DNA of 64,000 nucleotides from Sulfurospirillum_A sp029027265 (GCA_029027265.1 CP093061.1:558001-622000); one strand, 5' to 3'. Counted from the first letter of the stretch, positions 46,158 through 55,814 are shown. Notes: a model not told the origin generated them from the letters alone. Numbers and translations: made by a program.

Positions 46158-46543
46158 TGGTGGAGCCGTCCGGAATCGAACCGGAGTCCAAAAGTAGCCA
46201 CCGATGACGTCTACATGCTTAAAGAAGTTGTTTATGTTTAATTTTGATTCATACAACTTACAAAATTACTCAAAACGAGCCTCTAATTTCATTTTGAGTC
46301 GAGACACACTCAAAATATATCTATTATAGCTATGATACTTCCAAAATCTCCCTTGAATAGAATTAGGAGTGGAAGCAGTCCTACAGCAATTAAGCTATAA
46401 GTTAAAACCTACGCTACTGCGTAAGCTGGACGATAGTTACTGTTATTAGCAGTTATGTTTTTGAAGGTTGTCTAACGCAAGACCCTCACTCGCGACATGC
46501 AGCCATAAGCTAAAACTACTCCTGTCGAAGCCATGTCAACCCC
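46158..46543 (-). ncRNA. ssrA: tmRNA (transfer-messenger RNA)
   Basis: A 386-base one-piece tmRNA. The 3' end on this strand reads GGTTCGATTCC (T loop) then ACGGCTCCACCA. The 5' GGGGTTG pairs with CGGCTCC as the acceptor stem. The tag ORF (46450-46409) encodes ANNSNYRPAYAVA-stop, like the ANN...PAYA tags of other Campylobacterota. It rescues stalled ribosomes with SmpB. It fills most of the 46115-46616 gap. Confidence 0.95.
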
Positions 46544-46616
46544 ACAGAAAATAGAGTAAAATTATAGCTTAATTTTACTTATATATAGTATAATCCTATT
46601 TTTATTAGGAGAATTT

Positions 46617-47090
46617 ATGATTAGAGTATTGATTGGCTTTTTTATAGTTTCTGTTTTTGTAGGGTGTACTACAAATAAAAACAATGTAACTTATGAAGAG
46701 TATAAATCACAAAAAAATATGAAACAGGTAGTAACTATAAAAAAAGAAATACCCACTAGTGGTAGTATCAAAGGTAGTGTTACAGAACTTACCTTTAGTG
46801 AAGGTTTTTGGAATTATGAAGTAAAAAGTACAGATACAACTAATCAAAAACTTTCCATGGCAAAGTTCTCTCATGTAAAAAAAGTAGCAAAAAAAGGAGA
46901 TTTTGTATATGTTATTATAGAAAATGGTAAGTTAAAAGAGATTTATTTGATAAAAAAAGCTAACTATAAAACCAGAACAGTTAAAAAAACTCATAAAAAA
47001 AAGAAACAATATAAACCCAACACATACAAAAGAACTAAAAAATATCAAGCCATAGGGGTTCCAACAGTTGAGTCTATATCACTTGATTAA
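46617..47090 (+). CDS. Small putative lipoprotein
   Basis: A 157-residue protein with a lipoprotein signal (FIVSVFVGC, Cys at about 17). The mature part has a beta-rich core and a strongly basic C-terminal stretch rich in Lys, Thr and Tyr (KKTHKKKKQYKPNTYKR), which may touch peptidoglycan or nucleic acid. No family is recognised. TAGGAG precedes the ATG. Confidence 0.75.
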   Translation: MIRVLIGFFIVSVFVGCTTNKNNVTYEEYKSQKNMKQVVTIKKEIPTSGSIKGSVTELTFSEGFWNYEVKSTDTTNQKLSMAKFSHVKKVAKKGDFVYVIIENGKLKEIYLIKKANYKTRTVKKTHKKKKQYKPNTYKRTKKYQAIGVPTVESISLD

Positions 47091-47194
47091 ATGTTAACCA
47101 TTCGTTGTCTTTCGTCTATTATAATTTCGTTAAGTGAATTCATATAGACTTCTTAACAAGATGAGTAATTAGTAAAAGTTTGCCAAGCCTTTTT

Positions 47195-48757
47195 CTAATC
47201 GACTCTTTTCAGTCTTATCGTAAAAATTGCTCCAATTTCACTATTTTTAACCATTAAAATTCCACCCATATTTTTTTCAATAATTAGTTTTGACATATAA
47301 AGTCCTATTCCTGTTCCTCCACTATCTTCTCTTGTGGTAAAGTATGGTTGAAAAATTTTATCAATAGGTTCTACTTCTATTCCCCCAGCATTGTCACTTA
47401 TAGATAAATAAGTAAATTGTTCATCGCTACTAAGTTTTATGCCTATTGTGGGGTTCATTGTTTTTTTACTCAGTAAAATATTCTTTGCATTCGTTATAAC
47501 ATTTAATAAAACTTGTTCAAACTCATTTTTATGTCCATATATTTTTTCATTTTCTGGTATCTCTACATGTAAAGATATATTTTTCTCTTTGGCGGATGTT
47601 CCTATTATGCTCATGACAGCATCTACTGCTTCTTTAGCAAAAAACTTTTTCTTTTCACGAGAAGGCATAAAAAAATCTCTAAAATCATCTATGGTTTTGG
47701 ACATATACTCCAAAAGGTTTTCAGCATCTTTACTTTTTTCACTCATGGCACGAGTATCAAGTTTGCCAAAATTATGTTTAAATTTTAATGTCATCATAAT
47801 AGCTGAGAGTTCAGAAAGTGGTTGTCTCCATTGATGAGCTATATTGCTTATCATTTCCCCAAGGGCTATAAATTTTGATTTTTGGATTAGAAGTTGCTCT
47901 TGTTCTCTGTTCTTTTGTAGTCCGTTTTGTACCCTTTGCACAAGCTCTCTGTTTAGCTTTTTCAGTTCTTCTCTTTTTTGTTTAACCTGAATATTCTTAT
48001 TTTTTAAAACTTTTTCTATCTGTTTTCCAAAAAATATAGCAAAAGCACTAGCAACCATAGAAAAAAAGATAAATATAAAAATAGAGGAAGTTATTTCCAT
48101 TTGTACATGTTTTTTCAAAGAACTCTTTTTTATTTCTATCTTTTTGTTGATACCATCTAAATACGCCCCAGCTCCTATAACCCAATTCCATTGAGGGTAG
48201 AGTCGAAAATAAGATACTTTTGGACGTATATCATCGGAGTCAAGTTTTTTGTACATGTAATCAACAAAAGCATATCCATATATGTTTATCTCTTTTAAGA
48301 ACATCTTACGAAACTTTTTTCCATGAGCATCTTCATACTCTGAAGAAATATATTTACCTTCTAAATCAGGTCTATTTGCATTTACAAGCATCTTTGCAAA
48401 CTTGTCTCCGCCTGCAAAATCTTCAATTTTGTAGATAATAAGATAGTTTTTTTTGTCACTTCCAAAGCGGATGCTTCTAATCCAATCTTTGAGTTCTTCT
48501 TTATACTGTTCTTCATCATATGCTGGTAAAATAGCTCTTTTAAACCTAATAATTTCTATAATAGAGTCGACTTCTCTTCGTATTAATTTTCTTTGAGAGA
48601 CTACATAAGCATCTTTACTATCTTCTATACTACGGTCCAAAATTTCATACTGTTTGGTTATAAAATAGTAACTACTAAATGCCATTAAAGAGGCAATCAT
48701 AAACATACCAGCAAAGATAATTGTACTTGCTATATTATTTTCTTTTATAATTTTCAA
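47195..48757 (-). CDS. Sensor histidine kinase with periplasmic Cache-like domain
   Basis: A 520-residue kinase. Membrane helices lie at about 10-32 and 222-245 and enclose a single-Cache domain (KNYLIIYKIEDF, YFRLYPQWNWVIGAGAYLDGI). A coiled coil precedes the H-box MISNIAHQWRQPLSE (His at about 307), followed by an HATPase with N box (LNVITNAKNIL), SDNAGGIE and GGTGIGLYMSK. It diverges from its likely partner regulator at 48799 by 41 bases and is near dctPQM, suggesting dicarboxylate sensing. Confidence 0.88.
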   Translation of the reverse strand: MKIIKENNIASTIIFAGMFMIASLMAFSSYYFITKQYEILDRSIEDSKDAYVVSQRKLIRREVDSIIEIIRFKRAILPAYDEEQYKEELKDWIRSIRFGSDKKNYLIIYKIEDFAGGDKFAKMLVNANRPDLEGKYISSEYEDAHGKKFRKMFLKEINIYGYAFVDYMYKKLDSDDIRPKVSYFRLYPQWNWVIGAGAYLDGINKKIEIKKSSLKKHVQMEITSSIFIFIFFSMVASAFAIFFGKQIEKVLKNKNIQVKQKREELKKLNRELVQRVQNGLQKNREQEQLLIQKSKFIALGEMISNIAHQWRQPLSELSAIMMTLKFKHNFGKLDTRAMSEKSKDAENLLEYMSKTIDDFRDFFMPSREKKKFFAKEAVDAVMSIIGTSAKEKNISLHVEIPENEKIYGHKNEFEQVLLNVITNAKNILLSKKTMNPTIGIKLSSDEQFTYLSISDNAGGIEVEPIDKIFQPYFTTREDSGGTGIGLYMSKLIIEKNMGGILMVKNSEIGAIFTIRLKRVD

Positions 48758-48798
48758 TTTTAACCTCTTTTTAAAAACAATATACTAACATATATTCT

Positions 48799-49473
48799 AT
48801 GAATACAAAAATGTTAGAACAATTATCAAATTATAATGTGCTTTATGCTGAAGATGATGCAGGAGTAAGAAAAAATGTAGCTGAGATGTTAACACTTCTT
48901 TTTAAAGAAGTATATGTAGCATGTGATGGTGAAGAAGCATATCAGCTTTTTGAAGAGCATATTCCTGACATTGTTATTACGGACATAAAAATGCCTCGTC
49001 TTAGTGGCATAGAGTTAGCCAAAAAAATACGCAAAAAAGATGAAAATACACAAATTTTGATTATATCGGCACATACCCAAGTCGATTATATGCTTGAAGC
49101 TGTTGAGTTGTCACTTATCCGTTATATTGTCAAACCCATAACAGAGACAAAACTTTTTGAAGCTTTAGAGCGGTTTTTAGAGATTCAAAAGAGTATTGGT
49201 ATTATTGATATAGCGCATGGATGGGTGTATGATAGTGCAAACAAAGTTATTAAACATGAAACCATTGAGTATGAGCTAACTAAAAAAGAGTCAAGCTTGT
49301 TAGAGTTATTATTATCAAAAAGATCTGTACTCACCTATGAAGAGATTGAGATGGAGTTGTGGCCAGATGAATATATGAGTCTCAATGCTTTGAGATTACT
49401 TATGAAGAACTTTCGCAAGAAGTTACCTAAGGACTATTTAAAAAATATTCAAGGAGTTGGTTACAAATTGTAA
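48799..49473 (+). CDS. OmpR-family response regulator
   Basis: A 224-residue regulator. The receiver domain (1-120) has the acidic pair in YAEDDAG, phospho-Asp in DIVITDIKMPRLSG and Lys in YIVKPI. The C-terminal winged helix (150-224) includes LTKKESSLLELLLSKRSVLTYEEIE and ends GVGYKL. It lies directly upstream of dctP on the same strand, so control of the TRAP transporter is likely but inferred. Confidence 0.9.
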   Translation: MNTKMLEQLSNYNVLYAEDDAGVRKNVAEMLTLLFKEVYVACDGEEAYQLFEEHIPDIVITDIKMPRLSGIELAKKIRKKDENTQILIISAHTQVDYMLEAVELSLIRYIVKPITETKLFEALERFLEIQKSIGIIDIAHGWVYDSANKVIKHETIEYELTKKESSLLELLLSKRSVLTYEEIEMELWPDEYMSLNALRLLMKNFRKKLPKDYLKNIQGVGYKL

Positions 49474-49581
49474 CTATTACCCAATATATTTTGTAACTTT
49501 TATCTACATGTACTGATTTGACATAATTCATACATATCTTTTTTTTATACTCCAATTAGACAAAATTTTAAAGGAAAATAT

Positions 49582-50577
49582 ATGAAAAAGATTGTACAAA
49601 TTATTGCAGCTACGGCTGTATTGGCATCAGCAAGTATAGCTGCTGATTATGTTCTAAAGTTTAGCCACGTTGTTAGCCCTAACACACCAAAAGGTAAAGC
49701 GGCAGACTTTTTTGAAAAGAGATTAGAAGAGCTAAGTGGTGGTAAAATTGATGTTCAAGTTTATCCATCAAAGCAACTTTATAATGATAAAGCAGTTTTA
49801 AAAGCTATTAAATTAAACTCTGTTCAAATGGGTGCGCCTAGTTTTTCTAAGTTTGGAAAGATTGTTCCTCAACTTGCACTATTTGATTTACCATTTCTAT
49901 TTAAAGATATAGATCACCTACACCGTGTTCAAGATGGTGAAGTTGGAAAAAAATTAAAAGCAATGGTTACAAAAAAAGGTTTTATAGCACTTAACTTTTG
50001 GGATAACCACTTTAAGCAGTTAAGTTCTTCTAAAAAAGCACTTATAACTCCTGCTGATGCAAAAGGTCAAAAGTTTAGAATCATGAGTTCAAAAGTTCTT
50101 GAAGCTCAGTTCCATGCAGTTGGAGCAAATCCACAGATGATGCCTTTTTCTGAAGTATATTCAGGACTACAACAAGGTGTAATTGATGGACAAGAAAACA
50201 CATTTTCTAACATATATACTAAAAAATTCTATGAAGTTCAATCTGATTTAACAGTTACAAACCATGGTTACTTAGGTTACTTAGTTGTTTTATCTAAAAA
50301 ATTCTGGAATTCTTTAACTCCTGAATTACAAAAAAATGTTGTTCAAGCTATGAATGATGCAACTGTAAAAGAGAGAGAATATGCTCAAGAGCTAAATGAT
50401 ACACAATTTGCACTTATCAAAGATTATGCAGACAAAACAGGAAAGCTTAAAATTCATACTTTATCAGAAAAGCAAATTCAAGCTTGGAGAGATGCAGTTA
50501 GTCCAATTTATTCAAAATTTTACGACAAAAAGAAGATTGGTAAAGATTTAATTGAAGCTACATTAAATACAAAGTAA
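49582..50577 (+). CDS. dctP: TRAP transporter C4-dicarboxylate-binding protein
   Basis: A 331-residue periplasmic binding protein with signal peptide about 1-21 (ASASIAA). DctP features are FSHVVSPNTPKGKAADFFEKR, KFRIMSSKVLEAQFHAVGANP with the carboxylate-binding Arg, and QQGVIDGQENTFSNIY. It captures succinate, fumarate or malate. A strong hairpin follows before dctQ. Confidence 0.93.
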   Translation: MKKIVQIIAATAVLASASIAADYVLKFSHVVSPNTPKGKAADFFEKRLEELSGGKIDVQVYPSKQLYNDKAVLKAIKLNSVQMGAPSFSKFGKIVPQLALFDLPFLFKDIDHLHRVQDGEVGKKLKAMVTKKGFIALNFWDNHFKQLSSSKKALITPADAKGQKFRIMSSKVLEAQFHAVGANPQMMPFSEVYSGLQQGVIDGQENTFSNIYTKKFYEVQSDLTVTNHGYLGYLVVLSKKFWNSLTPELQKNVVQAMNDATVKEREYAQELNDTQFALIKDYADKTGKLKIHTLSEKQIQAWRDAVSPIYSKFYDKKKIGKDLIEATLNTK

Positions 50578-50594
50578 TTTGTATCTATATTTCA

Positions 50595-50624
50595 TATAGG
50601 GCACTCCTCTTGGAGTGCCCTATA
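50595..50624 (+). terminator. Intercistronic hairpin between dctP and dctQ
   Basis: A perfect 13 bp stem, TATAGGGCACTCC and GGAGTGCCCTATA, with loop TCTT, 17 bases after the dctP stop. No T-run follows, so it probably stabilises dctP mRNA or partly attenuates, giving more binding protein than permease. Confidence 0.7.
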
Positions 50625-50645
50625 GTTCGTTATAAGGGGAGATAG

Positions 50646-51230
50646 ATGATTAGTTTTTTTAATCTTTTAGGAGGCACAATAGGTGTCATCAACCGGTCTA
50701 TTGCCATGTTTGGTATAACCGCCGGTGTTGCTTTAGCATTTGCTAATGTTGTTGCAAGGTATGTTTTTAATTACTCAATAACATGGGCATCAGAGTTAAC
50801 GGTATATCTGTTTTTATGGGGTATGTTTTTTGGAGCAGCGTATTGTTTTAAGATAGATGGACATATATCTATAGGTTTGCTAGTTGAAAATGTTTCAAAA
50901 AAATCAGCAAAAATTTTAATGTTATTCACAAGAACTGTAACTTTTGCATATTTAGCAATAGTTTCATTTTATGGTTATAAATATTTAGAGTTCGTTATAG
51001 AACTTGAAGAGATGTCAATTGATCTTGAAATTCCAATGTGGATTCCTTATCTTGTTATTCCTGTTTCTTTTGCATTTGGTGCATATAGAGTTGGTGAGCA
51101 TATTGTCAAACTTATTAATACTCCAGCCAATGAGATAGTTATAAAAACAGAAACAGAAGAGCTTATGGAAGAGGCTGAGTTAAATAAAGTGGTTGAAGAG
51201 GCCAACAGAAAAACAGGTGGTATGTTATGA
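50646..51230 (+). CDS. dctQ: TRAP transporter small membrane subunit
   Basis: A 194-residue protein with four membrane helices and the DctQ pattern RYVFNYSITWASELTVYLFLWGMFFGAA. An acidic C-terminal tail (TETEELMEEAELNK) is longer than usual. It overlaps dctM by four bases. Confidence 0.92.
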   Translation: MISFFNLLGGTIGVINRSIAMFGITAGVALAFANVVARYVFNYSITWASELTVYLFLWGMFFGAAYCFKIDGHISIGLLVENVSKKSAKILMLFTRTVTFAYLAIVSFYGYKYLEFVIELEEMSIDLEIPMWIPYLVIPVSFAFGAYRVGEHIVKLINTPANEIVIKTETEELMEEAELNKVVEEANRKTGGML

Positions 51231-52510
51231 GTGTGATAATCCTATTTTCACTATTTTTTGGTTTGTTGGTTATGGGTGCTCCTATTGCAATTGCACTTGG
51301 TGCATCTACTTTTATAGCTTTAGTTGGATTTACACCGATTTCAGCAATAGAGATATCTTCAATGGTATTTGAAAAAGTTGAGCACTATTCACTTATGGCA
51401 ATTCCTATGTTTATATTAGCGGGTAACCTTTTGAGTAAAGGTTCATCTGCTACCAGAATTATTGAGTTTGCAAAATCTTGTGTAGGTCATTTCCCTGGTG
51501 GACTTCCTATCTCAGCTATTTTTGCAAGTATCATTTTTGCAGCAGTAAGCGGTAGTTCACCTGCAACAGTTGTTGCTATTGGTTCTATCATGTTTGGGGC
51601 TATCGTAAAAGAGGGTTATCCAAGAAAGTATGCAGTTGGCACAATTGCAACTGCGGGAAGTCTTGGTATCCTTATTCCACCTTCAATCGTACTGATTGTA
51701 TTTGGTGTTACTGCGGAAGTATCAATAGGAAAACTGTTTATGGCTGGTGTTGTACCAGGAATCCTTCTTGGGATTATGCTTATGGCTGTTACTTACGTAG
51801 GTGCAAAAAGACTTGGTTTTAAAAGAACTGAGCCACAACCTTTCAGAGTAAGACTTGCAAAAATGAAAGATGCTTCATGGGGACTTATGACAATAGTTAT
51901 TGTTATAGGTGGTATCTATGGAGGGCTATTTACGCCAACAGAAGCAGCAGCAGTTGCAGCAGTTTGGGCATTTTTTATCTCAGTATTTGTTTACCGTGAT
52001 ATAAAATTACAAGACTTCCTTGATATTGCTCTATTATCAGGAAAAACAACATCTATGATTATGTTTATCATTGCAAATGCGATGCTTTTTGCACATTTTC
52101 TAACACTAGAAAATATACCGCAAATGATAACTCAAGTTTTGATAGATAACAATGTGGGCATGATTGCATTCCTTATATTTGTAAACATATTACTCATAAT
52201 TGCAGGTGCATTTATGGAGCCTTCGGCGATTATTATGATTATGGTACCGTTACTTTTACCAGTAGCAATGGCATTGGGCATTAACCCTATCCACTTTGGT
52301 ATCATGATAACAGTGAACATGGAACTAGGTATGGTCTCACCTCCAGTTGGACTTAATCTTTTTGTTACAAGTTCATTAACAGGAATGTCAATGAAAGACG
52401 TTATGGTAGCAACTATTCCTTGGACAGCAACTATCTTTGTTGGTCTAATGTTAGTTACATACATACCACAAATTAGTCTTTGGTTACCAAACCTTATTTA
52501 CGGATACTAA
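51227..52510 (+). CDS. dctM: TRAP transporter large membrane subunit
   Basis: A 427-residue DctM permease with about 12 membrane helices. Hallmarks are GSSPATVVAIGSIMFGAIVKEGYPRKYA broken by turns, GSLGILIPPSIVLIVFG and FTPTEAAAVAAVWAF. It uses the Na+ gradient for uptake. AUG overlaps dctQ. Confidence 0.95.
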   Translation: MSVIILFSLFFGLLVMGAPIAIALGASTFIALVGFTPISAIEISSMVFEKVEHYSLMAIPMFILAGNLLSKGSSATRIIEFAKSCVGHFPGGLPISAIFASIIFAAVSGSSPATVVAIGSIMFGAIVKEGYPRKYAVGTIATAGSLGILIPPSIVLIVFGVTAEVSIGKLFMAGVVPGILLGIMLMAVTYVGAKRLGFKRTEPQPFRVRLAKMKDASWGLMTIVIVIGGIYGGLFTPTEAAAVAAVWAFFISVFVYRDIKLQDFLDIALLSGKTTSMIMFIIANAMLFAHFLTLENIPQMITQVLIDNNVGMIAFLIFVNILLIIAGAFMEPSAIIMIMVPLLLPVAMALGINPIHFGIMITVNMELGMVSPPVGLNLFVTSSLTGMSMKDVMVATIPWTATIFVGLMLVTYIPQISLWLPNLIYGY

Positions 52511-52518
52511 TTTACACC

Positions 52519-52550
52519 TTTACATGTAGAGAGTTTTCTCTGCATGTAAA
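52519..52550 (+). terminator. Hairpin after dctM built from the TACATGTA motif
   Basis: TTTACATGTAGAGA and TCTCTGCATGTAAA form a 14 bp stem with one G-T pair and a four-base loop, nine bases after the dctM stop. There is only a weak T-run downstream (AAATTTTT). The arms are a palindrome copy and a one-base variant in inverted order. Confidence 0.6.
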
Positions 52551-52738
52551 TGACTCAAATTTTTCCATTTCATAGACTAAATATTAATATTCAATTCTGA
52601 ATTCAGGTACTTATGCGTCTATTAATAAACAAAAAAATATAATATTTCCTTTTTTTGCCATCTTAAGCCTATTTTTATTGCTTTTGAAAAAAAATTGTGC
52701 TAAACTTTCAGAGTAATTAAAATTCTTAAGGAGAATAT

Positions 52739-53830
52739 ATGAAATTAGCTAAACTTAGCTTGGCAGCTATTATGACAGTTGGCGCAATCAGCGCTGCAAA
52801 CGCAGGTTCTTTAGAAGACGCAATCAAAGGCGTAGATTTTTCAGGATCAATGGGATTCACAACAACTACGAAAGATGTAAACGGTGTAGATGGTGCTTCA
52901 TCTCAAGATTGGGATATTGCAGCACAATTTGTAGCTCCAGTAGCAGATAATTTAAAAGCAACTCTTGGTTTTGGTACTGACTCAAGTGGAGCAAGTGCTG
53001 CTTATGATGATACAAACTTTAGAAAAGGTGTTACTGATCAGTCAGTTTCAATCAAAAGTGCATACTTTACATACGCAAAAAACGCTTTAACAGTTAAAGC
53101 TGGTCACCAAGGTATTCCTTCTCCATTTACAGATCATGATGGTAATGGTATCGTTACAATGTATAACCTAGGTAAAGTAACTTTAGCTGGATTGTATTTT
53201 ACAAATAGTGATATTGATTCAACTGGTAATGATGTATTAGGTGTTGCTGCTATTGGTTCATTTGGAGTGGTAAATGCTCAAGTGTGGGCTGCTCAAGTTC
53301 CTGGTGCAGTTGAGAGAATTTTATGGACTCAAATTGATGGTAAAGTTGCTGGACTTAGTTTAATAGGTCAGTACATCAATACAAAACTAGATGTACCTAA
53401 TGTAACAACGGGTAGTTTCTATGCATTTAAAGTATCTTATGCAATTAATAACTTTGGTTTGAGCGCTACGTATACTCATAATGATGATGAGCAATCTATT
53501 CATGGTCTAGGAGCTGATGGAGCAACTAGTACAATAGCTACTGGTAATAGAATGGTTGCTGATAATGATGGTTTTAACTATGGTGGAAGTACATATGGTA
53601 TAGCTGGTACAGCATCATTTGGTAAAATTGGAGTATTAGTTGGATATGGTGTGGGTGAAAATACTGCAGCTGTTGTTAATGGTAAAAATGATGTAAAAGA
53701 AATGTATGCTAAAGTATCTTATGCATATAGTCCAAATTTCAGTACATATGTTCAGTATTCAGATATGAATAATGATACTGATGCTAAGGACCAAAAACAT
53801 GTTAGATTTAATGCTAAATACTCTTTCTAA
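52739..53830 (+). CDS. Outer membrane porin
   Basis: A 363-residue beta-barrel protein with signal peptide about 1-22 (SAANA), alternating polar/apolar strands ending in aromatic residues, and a C-terminal phenylalanine (FNAKYSF), the outer-membrane assembly signal. It belongs to the major porins of Campylobacterota. The strong ribosome site AAGGAG and terminator suggest high expression. It follows dctPQM and may admit dicarboxylates, which is inference. Confidence 0.85.
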   Translation: MKLAKLSLAAIMTVGAISAANAGSLEDAIKGVDFSGSMGFTTTTKDVNGVDGASSQDWDIAAQFVAPVADNLKATLGFGTDSSGASAAYDDTNFRKGVTDQSVSIKSAYFTYAKNALTVKAGHQGIPSPFTDHDGNGIVTMYNLGKVTLAGLYFTNSDIDSTGNDVLGVAAIGSFGVVNAQVWAAQVPGAVERILWTQIDGKVAGLSLIGQYINTKLDVPNVTTGSFYAFKVSYAINNFGLSATYTHNDDEQSIHGLGADGATSTIATGNRMVADNDGFNYGGSTYGIAGTASFGKIGVLVGYGVGENTAAVVNGKNDVKEMYAKVSYAYSPNFSTYVQYSDMNNDTDAKDQKHVRFNAKYSF

Positions 53831-53856
53831 TAATAAATATTAGTTTAGTATTACGT

Positions 53857-53892
53857 AAAAAGCCAAGACTGCTATGTAGTCTCGGCTTTTTT
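53857..53892 (+). terminator. Rho-independent terminator after the porin gene
   Basis: AAAAAGCCAAGACT pairs with AGTCTCGGCTTTTTT (one mismatch) around a GCTATGT loop and ends in six Ts, 27 bases after the porin stop. It is the clearest terminator in the window. Confidence 0.9.
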
Positions 53893-53902
53893 GACTTAAT
53901 AA

Positions 53903-54956
53903 TAAATATGGGGCTCCAAACACCTTTCAAACTATGATACAGTGAGAGTAAACAAAGGTTTATTTACAAATGATTGTAAAAAAGCTCTAAAATATGTATA
54001 AATTGCAAGTCTAAAAATGTTATTTCCAAAGGTTCAAGAAGAGGAATAAAGAGATATTTTTGTAAAGACTGTAAAACTTCTTTCAGCTCAAAAAGAAGAC
54101 TAGAACAACTACAAAAAGTTATCTTTGAAGAATATTTTTTACAACGACAAACACTCATGCAACTTTTAGTAAATATTACAGATCAATAAGCTGGATAGTA
54201 AAGCAAAAGATGTATATATTGTTGATATAAAAGCACATAATCCAAGGGCAGTAAACTTGGTATGCGATGCTACTTTTTATGGGAAGAGAAAAGAGAAGCC
54301 TGGTGTTCAAAGATGTTGAATCAAAAGAGATACTTATTTGGAAGCATATTGAAAGTGAAACAGTTCAGGATTATAGATATTTTAAGGAAGAGCTTTTTGC
54401 ACTTGGTTATACAATTCAAAGTGCAACCCTGGATGGCAAAAGAGGCTTGTATAGAGCATTTAAAGATATTCCAATACAAATGTGCTATTTCCATCAAAAG
54501 TAGTGAATAGCGGTTGCGAAGCAAATTTTCTCTGAAAATTGGAAGCTTCTAAGGAACTGAAGAAAATAGTTTCAAGACTAACTCAAACTACAGAGAAAAA
54601 CTTTACTCAAAAGCTTGATGAATGGTATGAAAAATATAAAGATTTTTTAGAGGACTAGGTGCCCCTTGAGGGTAAAAAAGTGTTTCGTCTACTACTGGAG
54701 AACTCCATTATACTCATCCAAGAATAAGAGCTGAATATAGAAGTCTACGAACTAATTTACCTTATTTATTTACATACAAAAATCATAAAAAACTAAACAT
54801 ACAAAATACAACTAATACACTCGAAGGTGGAGTATTCTCTCATATGAAAAATATGATTAGTTTACATCGTGGACTTAGCAAAAGTATGAAGTTGAATTTA
54901 GTCGATTATTATTTATTGATTATAAAAAAAAGTAGAAAAGTAAGCACCCATATTTA
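53903..54956 (+). mobile_element. Degenerate insertion sequence, IS256-like 'variant Zn-binding' transposase
   Basis: About 1.05 kb with short imperfect inverted ends (TAAATATGGGGCT at 53903 and AGCACCCATATTTA at 54943-54956). The pieces read as an N-terminal zinc ribbon (KDCKTSFSSKRR), then FGREKRSLVFKDVESKEILI, ATLDGKRGLYRAFKDIPIQMCYFHQK, and after a break SRLTQTTEKNFTQKLDEWYEKY, HPRIRAEYRSLRTNLPYLF and NTTNTLEGGVFSHMKNM. I believe this is the Zn-ribbon IS256 variant common in Campylobacterota. At least four frame breaks and an insert at 54501 make it dead. No clear target duplication is seen. Confidence 0.75.
54501..54540. repeat. REP-like insert inside the transposase remnant
   Basis: About 40 bases interrupt the transposase after CYFHQK. 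One half, read on the other strand, is TTTGCTTCGCAACCGCT, similar to the extra segment of the trpA micro-ORF (37098-37115). The other half is a perfect AATTTTC-TCT-GAAAATT hairpin (54524-54540). Confidence 0.45.
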
Positions 54957-55171
54957 CTATTAAGTCTCTTTTTACGCCTACTACTTTTCTAAAGTCTTCA
55001 TCTCTTAGTTTATTCACTTTACGATATTTTATTGTTTTTGCCGTGCATTACTTGAGCAAATTTCAATCCCTATATTATTGGGGTTTTTAGGAGAGGTCTA
55101 TTAAATACCTCAAAGCCTCACCTAAAGAAAAATCTGATATAATCTTAAATTAATCAAATCAAGGAATCTAC

Positions 55172-55759
55172 ATGTACAAGATAACTGCCTCATTACTGTT
55201 TATATTTACAACACTTACTATCGCTTCTGACGATACTTATGTTTTTGAAGCAAAAGGTGAGTTTGCCAGAGAGTTGAAATCTTTAGTTGAAAAATATTCT
55301 AAAGAAGGTAAAATTGAAGCAAAAGTTTATGAAAAAAAAGAAGTTGTTAAAAAAGAGACAAAAACACAAACAATGCTTTCATTTTTTACAGACAATACAG
55401 CTGAAGAATTAAAATATGCAAATATTGAACAGGGTGAAATGTTGTATCAAAAAAATTGTGCTTCATGCCATGGAGTAAAAGCAAATGATAGTAAATATGC
55501 AAGTGCAAGAAAACTTTCTACTCTTAAACCACTAGAAACTATTGAATTATTAGAAGGTTATAAATTAAACTATGATGGTAAATTTGGGGGAAGTAATAGA
55601 TTTATTATGAAACCTCAAGCAGATCATTTAACAAGTACAGAGATGCAATCAATAGTAGTATATATTTATAGCTTAAATCATGATACAAAACTACCATCTT
55701 CGGTAAATTCTACACAAACTGAGGAAGAAAATGAAGCACCAACAAGTTACTTACAGTAA
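55172..55759 (+). CDS. Periplasmic c-type cytochrome
   Basis: A 195-residue exported protein with signal peptide about 1-18. One heme motif CASCH is at about 96-100, and a probable methionine ligand lies in RFIMKPQADHL. The region 30-80 is Lys/Glu-rich and extended. It is a class I single-heme electron carrier; the partner is unknown. A TACATGTA palindrome covers its start codon. The 215 bases upstream, after the IS remnant, hold no recognisable gene. Confidence 0.85.
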   Translation: MYKITASLLFIFTTLTIASDDTYVFEAKGEFARELKSLVEKYSKEGKIEAKVYEKKEVVKKETKTQTMLSFFTDNTAEELKYANIEQGEMLYQKNCASCHGVKANDSKYASARKLSTLKPLETIELLEGYKLNYDGKFGGSNRFIMKPQADHLTSTEMQSIVVYIYSLNHDTKLPSSVNSTQTEEENEAPTSYLQ

Positions 55760-55814
55760 ATACAAGAAAATTTTAGTATAGTATAAACTTATAAAAAACA
55801 AAAAAGGATAATAT

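Noticed and set aside
54262..54510. Two overlapping short ORFs as separate genes
   Set aside because: Only one frame matches the transposase (FGREKRSLVFKDVESKE); the other is its shadow, and both are part of a dead IS.
53895..54965. Target site duplication of the IS remnant
   Set aside because: Flanks CTTAATAA and CTATTAAG are similar only as near inverted sequences; no direct repeat of 8-9 bases was found.
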